Assembly (NCBI GenBank): GCA_003194525.1 | Contig: NBIV01000015.1 | Location: 454,371-518,370, forward strand | Origin: Gracilariopsis chorda | Taxonomy: Eukaryota; Rhodophyta; Florideophyceae; Gracilariales; Gracilariaceae | Direction: 5' to 3' | Length of the DNA stretch: 64,000 bases | Part shown: positions 11,079-21,138 of the stretch, piece by piece | Layout: each line of letters opens with the position of its first letter | How positions within the stretch are numbered: the stretch's first letter is position 1 | Translations under genes and position numbers: made by a program | The notes under the pieces: model-generated | What the model was told of the DNA's origin: nothing | The model's input: the letters and a program-made list of their open reading frames with translations, nothing else | Database searches by the model: none

Positions 11079-11783
11079 TTGAAGCATAGCCAGGACTTCA
11101 GACTTCTTGCCCGACTCAATTTCATCAGCATGGGGTCGGCTTTCGTTTATCCCATGTCCCTAAATGCGAGATCGAAGTTGAACCAGAGTCTAGGAGGGAG
11201 AAATAGCTTTTTGGTTCCTGTGTGTTCTGCAGATGAGCGAAAAGGTCAATCGAAGAAATTACCAGCCGGAAAACGTGTTTCACGCCCGGCAAACGGACAG
11301 AAAGTTGGCTTTGTGGGCTCCGAAACCATTGGAATATCTTTTACATGCAACGCCAACGAATGCAATCAACGAATAACGAAGACCATAAAGAGACGAAGCT
11401 ATGAGAAAGGAACGGTTCTCATTCAGTGTCCTTCATGCGGTAAGCATCATATTATAGCTGATAACATGGGAATGTACACACACTTAACAGGAGGAAAGAA
11501 GAATGTGGAAGAGATTGCAAAAAGTGCAGGGCTGAACTTTACTAGAGTCAATCCTTCTGTCTTTGGTCTGGAGAAACTTAACTGTGAGTAATTTCAATTA
11601 ACTCTCGTCCGATTCTTTTGAGGGTATGTATGGGGTGATAGGAACAATGTATCAGATCTAACCAGGACGTTTTCCTTCTTTTGCGATACAGCCCAGGTGG
11701 TTGAGGACGATGAGAGTGGTGAACATGGAGCCTCTCCAAAAGGAAAGAGCGATGGCCAAGCACCTGATGATGGCTCATCTTGA
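11079..11783 (+). CDS. DNL-type zinc-finger protein (Hsp70-escort, Zim17/HEP family), organellar
   Basis: Co-chaperone that keeps organellar Hsp70 soluble. There are two exons, 11079-11583 and 11692-11783. The 108-bp intron 11584-11691 starts GTGAGT and ends ACAG. Without splicing the frame would stop at once at 11589; with splicing it gains an acidic tail (VVEDDESGEHG) ending TGA at 11781-11783, 198 residues in all. An N-terminal leader of about 75 residues, rich in Ser/Arg/Lys, looks like a plastid or mitochondrial transit peptide. The DNL finger is complete: two Cys in FTCNANECN, two in IQCPSCGKHH, followed by the diagnostic HHIIADNMGMY (family HLIADNLG). Met at 11130 is an alternative start. 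Whether it serves plastid or mitochondrion cannot be decided here. Confidence 0.85.
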
Positions 11784-11947
11784 GAACAGAAGAATCGGAG
11801 TATCGTGTGGTAAGGGTAAGCCTCATCCTTTGCACAGTGAACAAACTTGGGAGATGACAACCACGCGCCGTTCCTTAATCGACCTTATTGTTCGCTTCGT
11901 CTGTCCGTTTTCGATTCTTCAACAATCTTATCCATTGAAGGTGTTTG

Positions 11948-12688
11948 TTATGTTGCATTTTCGTCTTTAACGAACACATAAAACTCCCCGGAGCCACTTC
12001 TCCCGAGACGCATTTTCTGGCTGCAATATGTCGTGCGAAGAACCGCTTTGCTGTCTGCCCTTATTTTTTTCTTTCCTAACAAAACAGCGCTGGCGTATGT
12101 TACCTCCAGCATTCCCTTTCCAGTGACACGCCACGTCCCTTGCAGAGTATTATCTCCGTTTATGAGTCCACCAAAAACCTTTATTGTCTCCACCGTTCTG
12201 GCAGATCCGTCCTTACTCAGTACTACACTCACTCCAAGGCATTGCGCACCGGGTAATGAACCAAGACCTGTTATACTACCGGCGTTCTTCTCAACAGCGA
12301 GGCTATCAGTCAGAACTAGTTTCCATTTTCCTTGAAGCAAACCTGTAAGCTTATTGTTATTCGAACCAAATCCTCCAACTGTTCTTTCCAAGTTCGAAAC
12401 CTGGTGAGCTGCCACTTCGAATAAATGCGGATTTCTTCTTCTCAGGAGATGTATCTGTACCTCTCCCTTTTTCTGAGAGTCTTCAAGAGCAGAAATTGAG
12501 TCCAATAACTGCTTTTCCATTTCAACCGAGCTATTTGCACGTGCAAGTATTGTTGCTGGGCGGCCATATTTTCTCTTCGCAACTGTACAAGGTCTGCGAC
12601 GACGTAAGAGATGGATTGCAGAGTTTCCTGACGTTGCTCGTGTTGGGGGTGTGAACGGACTACAGTTCACGAACATTACTTGATTCAT
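11948..12688 (-). CDS. PAP/fibrillin family plastid lipid-associated protein
   Basis: Plastoglobule- or thylakoid-associated protein family that binds hydrophobic molecules. The frame is open to 12808, but I take the Met at 12688 (MNQVMFVNCSPF) as start. It begins a Ser/Arg-rich, acid-poor leader (RRRRPCTVAKRK) like a plastid transit peptide; the upstream 40 residues look non-coding. The product is 246 residues, usual for a small fibrillin. The domain has the helical LLDSISALEDS...HLFEVAAHQVSNLE opening, then LLQGKWKLVLTDS, the typical fibrillin first strand, GLGSLPGAQCLGVSVVL and a C-terminal strand GEFYVFVKDE. It is convergent with the DNL gene (164 bp apart). The match is by overall pattern rather than invariant residues; a lipocalin-fold relative is the main alternative. 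Confidence 0.72.
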   Translation of the reverse strand: MNQVMFVNCSPFTPPTRATSGNSAIHLLRRRRPCTVAKRKYGRPATILARANSSVEMEKQLLDSISALEDSQKKGEVQIHLLRRRNPHLFEVAAHQVSNLERTVGGFGSNNNKLTGLLQGKWKLVLTDSLAVEKNAGSITGLGSLPGAQCLGVSVVLSKDGSARTVETIKVFGGLINGDNTLQGTWRVTGKGMLEVTYASAVLLGKKKIRADSKAVLRTTYCSQKMRLGRSGSGEFYVFVKDENAT

Positions 12689-13458
12689 TCTTACTGTGAA
12701 TTGTGCAGTAGCAACGATAATCTCAAGATCTTTGCTAGTGCTGTGAGCAATAGAAATCCCTACGGGACTGATTGGCAAGAGCTTGTAGTTCAAAGGATGT
12801 TCAATCACAGTTTCATCCGATGCAGAAGGAACAGAAGGAGGAAGAGGAATATGCAGAGCAGATAAAAGGCAATGTGTTCAATTCTCGGGCTCCAAATGTC
12901 CAAGTCTCAGGGATAGAAGTAAAGGCTTGCGGTCCCTCGGGAGATACATGACTTCGACGGGAGTTATCGAGCTCGTATGGTAAACATTTAACCTCACATT
13001 AAAGTTTGGAAGCGTTTTAGCGCCTCGGATAAAACCCTTAATTTACCCCCGTAGCAAATGTGCGTGCAATACACTACCCTTGTCCCCTGGCAGCTGGTAA
13101 AGGGATATCTTATCAATAATCGCAACAGCCACCACAAGACAACGTTTGAACTTCAAACTTTGAAGCTAACGGCGAGCTGTGCCGCACTGTTCCATCACTC
13201 ACGTTCGGTGTTGTAGTACTTGGATCTGTGAAGGCACTGAATACCAGTAGTGCAGGTTTATAGCAACTGCGATAAGCCTATTGAAAACAAAGTAAGGGAG
13301 CCGTATTGTCCCTGATCATCACATTGGAATGAAGGCGACGCTGCAATCACACCAGCTGTGAAGCATTTCTTTGGCTCTGTACAGCACTTCCTCTCTGCCA
13401 CATTACCTGCATTCCAAATCTCATGCACGATTGTTTCGTGTGACATTGCACCTTTACG
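12689..13458. other. Intergenic, divergent promoter region
   Basis: About 770 bp between the fibrillin start (minus) and a small membrane-protein gene (plus). It contains AAAACCCTTAATTT near 13031, one of the recurring AACCCTT words. A minus-strand open frame at 13258-13446 has no domain. No RNA gene or repeat was recognised. Confidence 0.4.
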
Positions 13459-13803
13459 ATGCTAAACGACGCTCTTTCTATGAATGACCAACGTTTGCTA
13501 ATTGAACTTCTGGGAAATGGCGGCGAACCCGGTTCCTCCCCGTCTTCTGAGATTCAGTTCGAGAAGGATCAGGTACGTTTCTAGAGTGTCAATGTGGCGG
13601 CTAAAGTCAATCCTGGCTGGTTCTTACTAATGCTATTGTTATAGGCAAGATCACTTGTGCTACTGCTTTCTCTATTCCTAGTTTCCTTATTGGGCGTAGT
13701 ACTTGCGTGGATGCACTACGGGAAAGATGTGACGGAGGCGTTGTTGGCTGCAGAACCAGGCCAAGCTCGAGCACTCGCGAGTTGCAGATCAAAACAAGAT
13801 TGA
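13459..13803 (+). CDS. 90-residue single-pass membrane protein, one intron
   Basis: Found by splice logic because each exon alone is short. Exon 1 (13459-13572, 38 codons) encodes a polar, acidic N terminus (SMNDQRLLIELLG). The 72-bp intron 13573-13644 starts GTACGT, ends TATAG and carries TACTAAT at 13625-13631. Exon 2 (13645-13803) continues in phase with a hydrophobic segment, SLVLLLSLFLVSLLGVVLAW (residues about 41-60), then a short polar tail ending TGA. Phase, donor, branch site and acceptor all agree, so I think it is real. No family is recognised; the layout (short soluble head, one membrane anchor) fits a small membrane-complex subunit or assembly factor. It is convergent with 2-oxoglutarate dehydrogenase, 98 bp away. 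Confidence 0.62.
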
Positions 13804-13901
13804 GGCATGTTTCATGAATTAGCATTACTGTTACTTTGGAGGAGAGGCGCACGCAATCGTTGACAGATATCTAGAGCCCATCGAAGAAACTGTTCCCACT
13901 A

Positions 13902-16900
13902 CTAAAAGATGAACGTTTCCTCCATTAAAGTTGATTGTTCTTGTTGATGAGTCAACAAAGAACCAGTCGCAGGGGCCGCAGAAGGGGCACGGCCGACGTA
14001 TGTGACTTGACCTCTGGTGACGCCATTCTCAATGCCCCGAAGAGCGGTTGCGAATCTTGGCTGTACATAGGACCAGGCGCCCATGTTCTTTGATTCCTCC
14101 TGCCTCCAAACGATCTCAGCATTTGGATATTTCTGAGCCTCTCTCTTAACCAAGTCAAACGGAAACGGTGATATCTGTTCCATACGAACGATAGCAACAT
14201 CGTCAACGTTTCCAATGTTACGTTCCTTCAGAATGTCGTAGTACACCTTTCCGGAGCAGAAGATAAGCCTTCGAATCTTCTCTGGCTCCACAAGCTGTGT
14301 GCTTTGTTCTGGAATAACGCGCTGGAAGAACGTACCCTCCGCCAGATCGGAAAGAGAGCTTCGGCACAGAGTGTCGCGAAGCAGTGACTTCGGTGTCATA
14401 ATGACAAGAGGCTTCCGGAACTCTCGGCTTACTTGTCGTCGAAGAACGTGAAAGTAGTTGGCAGGAGTCGACGGATTCACAACCTGCCAGTTACATTCCT
14501 GAATTTGCTTCGAAGTTGCTGGGTCCATATCTGGCCAAACATCCGGATCATCGTCACACATTTGAAGGAATCTTTCCATCCTTGCAGAGGAATGTTCAGG
14601 ACCTTGCCCTTCGTAGCCATGAGGCAAAAGCAGAGTAAGGCCTGACTGACGACGCCATTTTCGCTCTCCAGCAGCAATGAACGTGTCTATGATGACTTGA
14701 GCACCATTCGCAAAATCACCGAACTGTGCCTCCCACATAACCAACGACCTCGGCGACTCCAAAGAGTAGCCAGTCTCAAACCCAAGAACGGCCATCTCTG
14801 ATAGGTTAGAATTGCATACCTGAAATCGTGCCTGCTCTCCCATCTCGAGGTGATTCAGAGGAATGTATATACCCACATCATCCTGGTTGTGCAGAACAGC
14901 GTGTCTCTGAGAAAATGTGCCACGTTCACAGTCCTGTCCAGAGAGTCGTACCGCATACCCCTCCAACAATAAACTACCAATTGCCAATGCTTCAGCCGTC
15001 GCCCAGAGTATTCCTTCACCCATCTCGATAGACTTGCGTCGTTCTTCAAATTGCTTCTTAAGGACTGAATGTATCTTGAATCCTCTCGGAACTTCACAAT
15101 GTCGAAAACCAATCTTGCGAAGGGTATTTATATCAATTCCTGTCGGCTGTGCCACGCTGAGATTAGCTTCACTCTTCATTCCTTTCCAATGAGAAGAAAG
15201 CCAGTCTTTCTCACTAGGTTTCCAGTTCTTTCCTTGCTCAAATTTCTCAGCTAAATGTGCGTTCGTCGAGTTCTTAAGATCCTGGTACTCTTCTTCAGTA
15301 ATCACACCCTCGTCGATCAGTTGATTCTTGTAAATAGTAAGTGGGGTATCATGTTCTTTGATGAGTTTGTACATATGAGGTTGAGTGAACATGGGCTGAT
15401 CAAGTTCGTTGTGGCCATGTCTTCTGTAACAGAAAAGATCAACTACGACGTCTTTTTGGTAGCGCTGCCTATAGTCCATGGCGAGCTTGCATACTTTGAC
15501 CACTGATTCCGGACAGTCCCCGTTAACATGGAATATAGGAATTCCCACGGTCTTAGCTACATCAGTGGGATATGGAGACGATCTGGCTTCCCGTGGATCT
15601 GTGGTGAAGCCAATCTGATTATTTATCACAAGATGAATTGTCCCACCAGTCGTATAGTCACGCAAATCAGAGAGTTCTAGAGTCTCTGCAACAACACCTT
15701 GGCCGGCAAATGAAGCATCCCCATGAACCATGATTGCCATGGTCTTTTCGCGAGTGTAGTCATCTGTAACGAACTGCTTCGCACGTGTCTTCCCAACTAC
15801 AACCGGGTCCACAGCCTCAAGGTGACTTGGGTTAGCGAGCAAGGAGAATTGTAGGGTATTGCCAGAAGGCATTCTCCTCTTGGAACTCGCTCCGAGATGG
15901 TATTTGACATCCCCGCTTCCAAGATAGCTCTCAGCAAAAGGATCTTCATGGGGCAAGAACTCATGAAAAATTTGCTCGAGTGGCTTAGCAGCGACGTTCG
16001 CCAGCACATTCAGACGTCCTCGATGCGCCATACCTAGCACAACATTCTCTAAGCCGAGCTGCGAGCCGCGGTCCAACAAAGCCTGCAGCCCCGGGATGAG
16101 TGATTCTCCGCCTTCTAGCCCGAAGCGCTTAGCAGTGTTGTGCTTCTTGGCAAGAAACACTTCAAACAACTCTGCCTCTGCAAGATCTTTAAGAATTTGT
16201 TTCCTTTCTGCTGCGGAGAATGTCTGCTCGGTCTCAGTCTCCAGGATGTTTCCTATCCAGAACTTCTGTTCTTTCGAGAGCATGTGTCGATACTCTGCGC
16301 CAATCTTCCCGCAGTATGTCCTTTTCAGCATTGCAATTATATCGCGGAGGCGACGAACGGGTGGACCAGGAATCTCACCGGCAACCACAAACTCGCGCTC
16401 CATATCGGCCTCTGAAAACCCATAATGAGACGGTTCCTTTTCCCGTTGGATATTGTATGGGTCGGGACTGTCACCTCTCTTCAAATGAAGATTAACTTTG
16501 AGTGGATCAAGATCCGCAACCAAGTGGCCTCGATGCCTGTATGCTCTAATCATACTCATCAGCTGAACAGTGTCTTGGGATATCTGGAAGAGGTCCTTCC
16601 CAGGTGTCATTCCAAGTGGAACAGCATCAAGCCTGTTTCGGTTTACGCGTATAAGCTCAACAGCCTGACCAGGCGCGACATCCAGTTCTAGATTGTGGAA
16701 GAATGTGGTCCAGGATGAATGCACAGAGTTTGGATCTTTCGCGTAGCGCTCATACATCTCCTCCAAAACGACTGCATTGGTCCCTGTCATAAAACTTTCG
16801 CTAGGGTCCAGTTTGGTTCCAGATAGAGCGGGAGTGGCTGAACGCGACTTCGTCGCCAGAGCGCGCGCAAACGCTGGATGTACAGCGAGTGCGCGAACGA

Positions 16901-16925
16901 GCGAGAGGGGACGGACTGCCAACAT
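13902..16925 (-). CDS. OGDH: 2-oxoglutarate dehydrogenase E1 component, mitochondrial
   Basis: Thiamine-diphosphate-dependent E1 subunit of the 2-oxoglutarate dehydrogenase complex in the TCA cycle. It is 1007 residues and intronless, the normal eukaryotic length. The N terminus (MLAVRPLSLVRALAVHPAFARALATK) is a typical mitochondrial presequence. The E1 N-terminal element follows (YERYAKDPNSVHSSW). The ThDP core shows GMAHRGRLNVL, GDASFAGQGVVAETL and INNQIGFTTDP with the metal ligand NNQIGFT. FCYRRHGHNELDQPMFTQP is the family signature, and GTFSQRHAVLHNQ lies in the pyrimidine-binding domain. The C-terminal domain contains RMEQISPFPFD and WRQEESKNMGAWSYV, typical of E1o. No frameshifts or stops. 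ATG 16925 is the first Met and starts the presequence. Confidence 0.97.
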   Translation of the reverse strand: MLAVRPLSLVRALAVHPAFARALATKSRSATPALSGTKLDPSESFMTGTNAVVLEEMYERYAKDPNSVHSSWTTFFHNLELDVAPGQAVELIRVNRNRLDAVPLGMTPGKDLFQISQDTVQLMSMIRAYRHRGHLVADLDPLKVNLHLKRGDSPDPYNIQREKEPSHYGFSEADMEREFVVAGEIPGPPVRRLRDIIAMLKRTYCGKIGAEYRHMLSKEQKFWIGNILETETEQTFSAAERKQILKDLAEAELFEVFLAKKHNTAKRFGLEGGESLIPGLQALLDRGSQLGLENVVLGMAHRGRLNVLANVAAKPLEQIFHEFLPHEDPFAESYLGSGDVKYHLGASSKRRMPSGNTLQFSLLANPSHLEAVDPVVVGKTRAKQFVTDDYTREKTMAIMVHGDASFAGQGVVAETLELSDLRDYTTGGTIHLVINNQIGFTTDPREARSSPYPTDVAKTVGIPIFHVNGDCPESVVKVCKLAMDYRQRYQKDVVVDLFCYRRHGHNELDQPMFTQPHMYKLIKEHDTPLTIYKNQLIDEGVITEEEYQDLKNSTNAHLAEKFEQGKNWKPSEKDWLSSHWKGMKSEANLSVAQPTGIDINTLRKIGFRHCEVPRGFKIHSVLKKQFEERRKSIEMGEGILWATAEALAIGSLLLEGYAVRLSGQDCERGTFSQRHAVLHNQDDVGIYIPLNHLEMGEQARFQVCNSNLSEMAVLGFETGYSLESPRSLVMWEAQFGDFANGAQVIIDTFIAAGERKWRRQSGLTLLLPHGYEGQGPEHSSARMERFLQMCDDDPDVWPDMDPATSKQIQECNWQVVNPSTPANYFHVLRRQVSREFRKPLVIMTPKSLLRDTLCRSSLSDLAEGTFFQRVIPEQSTQLVEPEKIRRLIFCSGKVYYDILKERNIGNVDDVAIVRMEQISPFPFDLVKREAQKYPNAEIVWRQEESKNMGAWSYVQPRFATALRGIENGVTRGQVTYVGRAPSAAPATGSLLTHQQEQSTLMEETFIF

Positions 16926-18080
16926 GGTGGGACGCCTACACTGCGACGGAGTCGCACGTAGTTGACAATGCTCTAGTTCCGGATGTCCTTAACAACTGAA
17001 GATCAACACAACTTGCTGAAGCACATAAGAGTTGGACGGAGTATTAAGAAACGAATGGGTCGGCGGAGGAATGAGGAATGCGAGTCACATCATAAGATAC
17101 AATAATGTAGCCAGGTGTACACGTGCCACCGGACAAGTGACGGAAACGGATAAACCTAGGATATCTCCGTATCTGCACACAGAAGCAAGACGAGCACAAA
17201 AGAGCTTGCCAATTTCCTGCTACCGTCGTGTTAAGACTGCGTGGATGTCGACTTAATGTTCGGGTGAGGTGGCCGACGGCCTGAGGCCAATTTGGTGTTG
17301 TTGTTGCGCATACCGACCGTATAACTAGAGTCCCTGGTTTCGGGTTTGTGCTTCGGGAAATGAGGATAAGGGTTAGCAGCTAGCATTCTGTCTATGTAAT
17401 CGCTAGTTTATTGTGCTGGGTATGATGCACCTCGTAAAACTAAAGCGTGTAACAAACCCGTGCCGATGGTCTCGCCGAAGCTCCCATAATGCACGTCTAA
17501 AGGAATGTTGCTTCTTGTGGCCACAAGACGCTTAATTGTGAAAAGCATAGTTACAAAGGGCAGTGGTCTTCCACCAAGATCAACGGTACAATATCCTGGA
17601 TTGGGGGCCCTTGGTTTTACAGCAAGTGCCCGTTATGGAAGCCGCGCTTCCTTGTGCAGAGTTTGGTACATCTCTTTTCTGGACGCATAGTCACTCCGGT
17701 AGTTCTTCGCATAACTATGCAACAGTTTCAGTTACAGAACATATATCGGTGATAGAAGCGCCTCGTCCCCATGCAACCGCGGTTGTGGTTGTTACCGAAA
17801 AATTAGAACTGTTGTTGCTCAGTGGACGGCATGCTGAGATGTGATACAACGAACGAGTGCTGTCCGTTGTGCAGTGTATTGATGTTCGGTAGATGGTATT
17901 GATACTGGGAGACCTAGTTCAGCGCTCAAGGTGCAATCCCAATGATGCCATGGGGAGATGTATGTAGACGTGGACGTGCCCCATTCCAGTGGTGTCGTTT
18001 GTCCGAATGACATGTTCTCCGGCAAGGAAAATGGCTCCGATGGGTGCGAGTGGTTGTGGGCGATGCGCGGGGTTTAGCAT
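16926..18080. other. Intergenic, no confident gene
   Basis: 1.15 kb between the start of 2-oxoglutarate dehydrogenase and the stop of the next minus-strand gene. A plus-strand open frame at 17563-17844 (93 codons) has somewhat coding-like codon use but no domain and no partner exon. GATAAGGGTTAGC at about 17365 is another AACCCTT-type word. No RNA gene was recognised. Confidence 0.4.
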
Positions 18081-18662
18081 TTAAGCGAGATCTGACAAGT
18101 GCTCACGAATAGCTTGACGCATATCGTGAACGGACATGTCGTTTGGATTGTCACCAGTTTTTAACAAGTATTGGCGAAGTTCGTGCTTAGTCCATAGAGG
18201 CACACGCTCGCGCAAAATGCGTCGGATTTCGGAATTGACGGATTGTTTTCGACGAGGATTCTGGGCCCAACCGTCCTTCAAACGGTTGAGAGCATCACCT
18301 GGTTCTCCGTGCTGACATGAGGCAGTCAAGGCGACTTTCAAGCATAGCTGTTTCTTTTCCCTATCAAGTTGGATCCATCGCGGTCTCTTTGGGGCAGGTT
18401 GTGAGATGGATGGAGCTGAACGCTTCCGAGAGCGGAATGGACGAGCAGTTAGGGCGCGAATCAAGCAGCGATTCTTCTCATTTGCAATGCGGATCTGGCG
18501 AGCGGTATCGGAAGGTGCTGGGATATATCGCTTGAAAGCATCAGTTGCAATAGTAGGTTCAAAGGCAGAGAAAGCGTCTGAGGAAGGCAAGTCGCGCAAG
18601 ATAGCTTGCACGGACGAGTTTCCTTCTCCTTGGCTGTTCTCTGGCTTGGTTTGGTCGGACAT
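18081..18662 (-). CDS. Basic hypothetical protein, probably nuclear
   Basis: I do not recognise a family. The frame is open to 18863, but ATG 18662 (MSDQTKPENSQGEG) is the likely start: the upstream codons look like untranslated sequence and the sequence after this Met has a normal soluble N terminus. That gives 193 residues. It is rich in Arg/Lys with nuclear-localisation-like clusters (FRSRKRSAP, PAPKRPRW). The C-terminal third is strongly helical (EIRRILRERVPLWTKHELRQYL, then DMRQAIREHLSDLA) and looks like a small DNA- or protein-binding helical module. No membrane segment. Its neighbours give no functional clue. It could be lineage-specific. Confidence 0.6.
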   Translation of the reverse strand: MSDQTKPENSQGEGNSSVQAILRDLPSSDAFSAFEPTIATDAFKRYIPAPSDTARQIRIANEKNRCLIRALTARPFRSRKRSAPSISQPAPKRPRWIQLDREKKQLCLKVALTASCQHGEPGDALNRLKDGWAQNPRRKQSVNSEIRRILRERVPLWTKHELRQYLLKTGDNPNDMSVHDMRQAIREHLSDLA

Positions 18663-19934
18663 GTTTGCGAGTGTTAAGTAGCACTTTAGAAGGCAATCGC
18701 GAAGTGTTGCCCGTCTGGCTGAGACAAGAGGAGGGTGCGAGCCGCACTGCGACTGGAGGGAAGCAACGGTGGAGAGCGTTCGTAGTGCGCACAAGGGTTC
18801 GCGCGCTTTTATTAGGGGAAGTGTGCGCCAAATTGACGTACGCGATTCGTTGACGTCACACACATGTCGTCCGTGTCATGTGCGACCACAGAGCAGCGAG
18901 AGGTGAACGTGCTTTTTTGGTGTTAATTAATGCACTTTAATTATCGTATGCGCACACGTGGCCACGCAAGCAACTCAGTATCGAACTTGAGGGCACAAGC
19001 CTCACTGCCTTTCAGCACCGCTGAGAGTCGGCACTATCGTCTTCATCAGGATGATCGTGATCGTGGTATGGCCCGTCGGCGGTTGCGACCGTCTGTAGAC
19101 TCTACAGTGTAGAGCAAGCAGCAACATTAGTGGTTTCGTTACTGTAGCATCCTGCGAAATCTGCTCGGGCCAACTGCGAAACACTTGGACTCCGACAAAC
19201 TCTGCACGTCCTAACAGATGAACAAACCCGCCCATTTGTCCGCGATATGGCGAATTATTTAACGCAGCAGTAGTTCCACACTCGAAATGCATGTACAGTT
19301 TAAATCGTGATGTTTATCTCAGCCTCCAGAAGGGAGGAAACATCGTAGGTTGCTGATGTGACCCGAATGGGTGCCTTCTGAAGATGCTCTGGGAACGGTG
19401 TGTACCATACTACGATACTCCTGACTGCATTTCGTTATCTTCTGGCGCTTCGTCAAATATAGCGATTCCATCGGCCCTATTTCTCTCTCATGAGTACATT
19501 AATTTGCTAACTACGGTTGCATTGAGATATACGCTGTGGACGAACCACGGCGTGAAAAGGGTCTCGCACAATATTGCAAAAATAGGACGTAAAGCTAACG
19601 TGTGACCTGCTAAAGATGATTGTTGATGCCACAAGAAAGGAAGACTCACGCGTTCACTTCGACCAACCAATGCGCCATACGGCTATCCGGGATCGTCTGT
19701 CATCAGCAAAGGCCTTCGGGATCCAGATCCTGACCCTGAAAAGCCGACCGGGCATGGTCTCTCGTGGAATAGCGGAATCTTGGATTGAAACATCATTTCC
19801 ATTCAAGACACCTGGCGACTTGCATACGTTCATGAAGTGCCATGATCTAACTTGTGGTTGACAATGATAACGAGTCTTTAGAGTTTACGTTGCCATGGTA
19901 ATCAATCCTCGCATCAAGGTTCGATCACAGTCTG
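18663..19934. other. Intergenic, no confident gene
   Basis: Contains a CRE-like TGACGTCA near 18850, within the promoter of the minus-strand gene at 18081-18662. Small open frames (19384-19605, 19616-19861 on plus) have no domain. No RNA gene or repeat was seen. Confidence 0.4.
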
Positions 19935-20285
19935 CTACGTAAATCTCTGCTTTTTCTCGGATGTGCCTCCCATTTGCGCTGCAAATTGCAGCCTGCAAGA
20001 GAGACAACAATCTCCGTGATCTCTCTGTGATTCCGACTTCGACTTCACGAGATATTGGAATGAGATGTCTGAATTTGATTGGTCCGTTTTTCTTAGCTGA
20101 TCAGAATCCATTTTGGAGATTTTTTCTCGTTGACGGCCGCCTTCGGAAAGCTTACGTTTCGAAGCTACGCATGGTAGCGCAGTGTGTACCTTCATGCCAG
20201 CTGAAGAGGAAGAGCCTCCCCCTTGTGAACTTACTGCCACCTCCAAACCTTCGTCGTCAGAAGGCAGTCCCCAAAACTCTGACAA
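19935..20285 (-). CDS. Ser-rich polar hypothetical protein (116 residues)
   Basis: Unrecognised. It starts MSEFWGLPSDDEGLEV, has a Gly/Ser stretch (QGGGSSSSAG) and many charged residues, and ends soon after a CCLSCRLQF cysteine cluster. It has the feel of a disordered nuclear protein. It is divergent from the phosphatase-like gene at 20383 with only 97 bp between starts, which fits a bidirectional promoter. It could also be the first exon of a longer gene or a chance frame. Confidence 0.32.
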   Translation of the reverse strand: MSEFWGLPSDDEGLEVAVSSQGGGSSSSAGMKVHTALPCVASKRKLSEGGRQREKISKMDSDQLRKTDQSNSDISFQYLVKSKSESQRDHGDCCLSCRLQFAAQMGGTSEKKQRFT

Positions 20286-20382
20286 GAGACTAGCTCTGGA
20301 CCTCTGTGTCAGCAGCCTTTATCACCATCCTTCTTCTTGTCCCAAGTCTTTGTTTTTATCCCAACTCACAAGGTAAACCATC

Positions 20383-21138
20383 ATGATGAAGGCTTACGCC
20401 TTTGCTTCCATTCTTCCAATCCGACCAACAAAGGCTCAAAGAGTACATGCATCGCATCCACGACTTGCTCGTGCCCCTCTTAAAGGTCGTACACGTCTCC
20501 AGATGTGTGCCTTTGGTGATAATCCAAACTTCACGACTGGGGACGCGTTCCGCGAATGGATTCTTGCAAGGGATCGGGGCGAGACAGCCAGAGAGGCATC
20601 TCATGCCCATTCCTCATGCGCGGCGTCAAGGGTGGCTGTGCTCTTTGTTGGGGATGATAATTCCACCGTAAGCGCTGCGGCTGAGGCCATATTTACAGAC
20701 ATGTGCTCGCGACGTGCTCTAGATTGCTTTTCTTGCCATTCAGTCGGCACTGGGGTAAAGTTGGAAGGAGAGCCTCCCGACCAGAGCTTTATTGAAGCGT
20801 TGCGGTTCAAACGCGGACTGGATATTAGTCGCAAAATGGCATGCGCTTTGGATAAGAGCGACTTAGAAAGCTACAACTTGGTTGTCTGCATGACTGAAAG
20901 TGTACGAAGTAAGTTATTGTATATGGTTGCTGATAAGGAAGGCAAACACAATGATGCAGCAGAAGATAGCATTGTAGTGCTTTCTTCTTACTGCTTGAAT
21001 CCAGAGTTGAGAAGTATGCAGTTTCGGTCGGGAAAACACAGTCCGGATGCGCTTAATCTTGTCATTGCGGCGCTGGTTGATGCATGTAATGGGTTACTTG
21101 TGTCATTAATTGAATCGCCTCCTATTCCACCTTCGTAG
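20383..21138 (+). CDS. Low-molecular-weight tyrosine-phosphatase homologue, catalytic residues lost
   Basis: 251 residues, intronless. The first 75 or so, with Arg/Ser/Ala-rich PRLARAPLKGRTRLQ, look like an organelle transit peptide. The remainder follows the LMW-PTP fold: strand VAVLFVG, then AAAEAIFTDM, SVGTGVKLEGEPPDQ (family SAGT...GEPPDP), ALRFKRGLDIS, YNLVVCMTESV (family D.I..MD.SN) and a C-terminal DALNLVIAALVDACNGLL helix. The catalytic P-loop, normally C-x5-R-S directly after the first strand, reads GDDNSTVS here. The nucleophilic Cys is Gly, the phosphate-binding Arg is Val, and the conserved Asn and Ser remain. The general-acid DPYY loop is also absent. So it should be a pseudophosphatase, perhaps a binding or regulatory protein in an organelle. 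The reading frame is intact, which argues against simple decay. Confidence 0.75.
   Translation: MMKAYAFASILPIRPTKAQRVHASHPRLARAPLKGRTRLQMCAFGDNPNFTTGDAFREWILARDRGETAREASHAHSSCAASRVAVLFVGDDNSTVSAAAEAIFTDMCSRRALDCFSCHSVGTGVKLEGEPPDQSFIEALRFKRGLDISRKMACALDKSDLESYNLVVCMTESVRSKLLYMVADKEGKHNDAAEDSIVVLSSYCLNPELRSMQFRSGKHSPDALNLVIAALVDACNGLLVSLIESPPIPPS

Noticed and set aside
19900-19930. tRNA-like GGTTCGATC (B-box pattern)
   Set aside because: No A-box or cloverleaf partner upstream.
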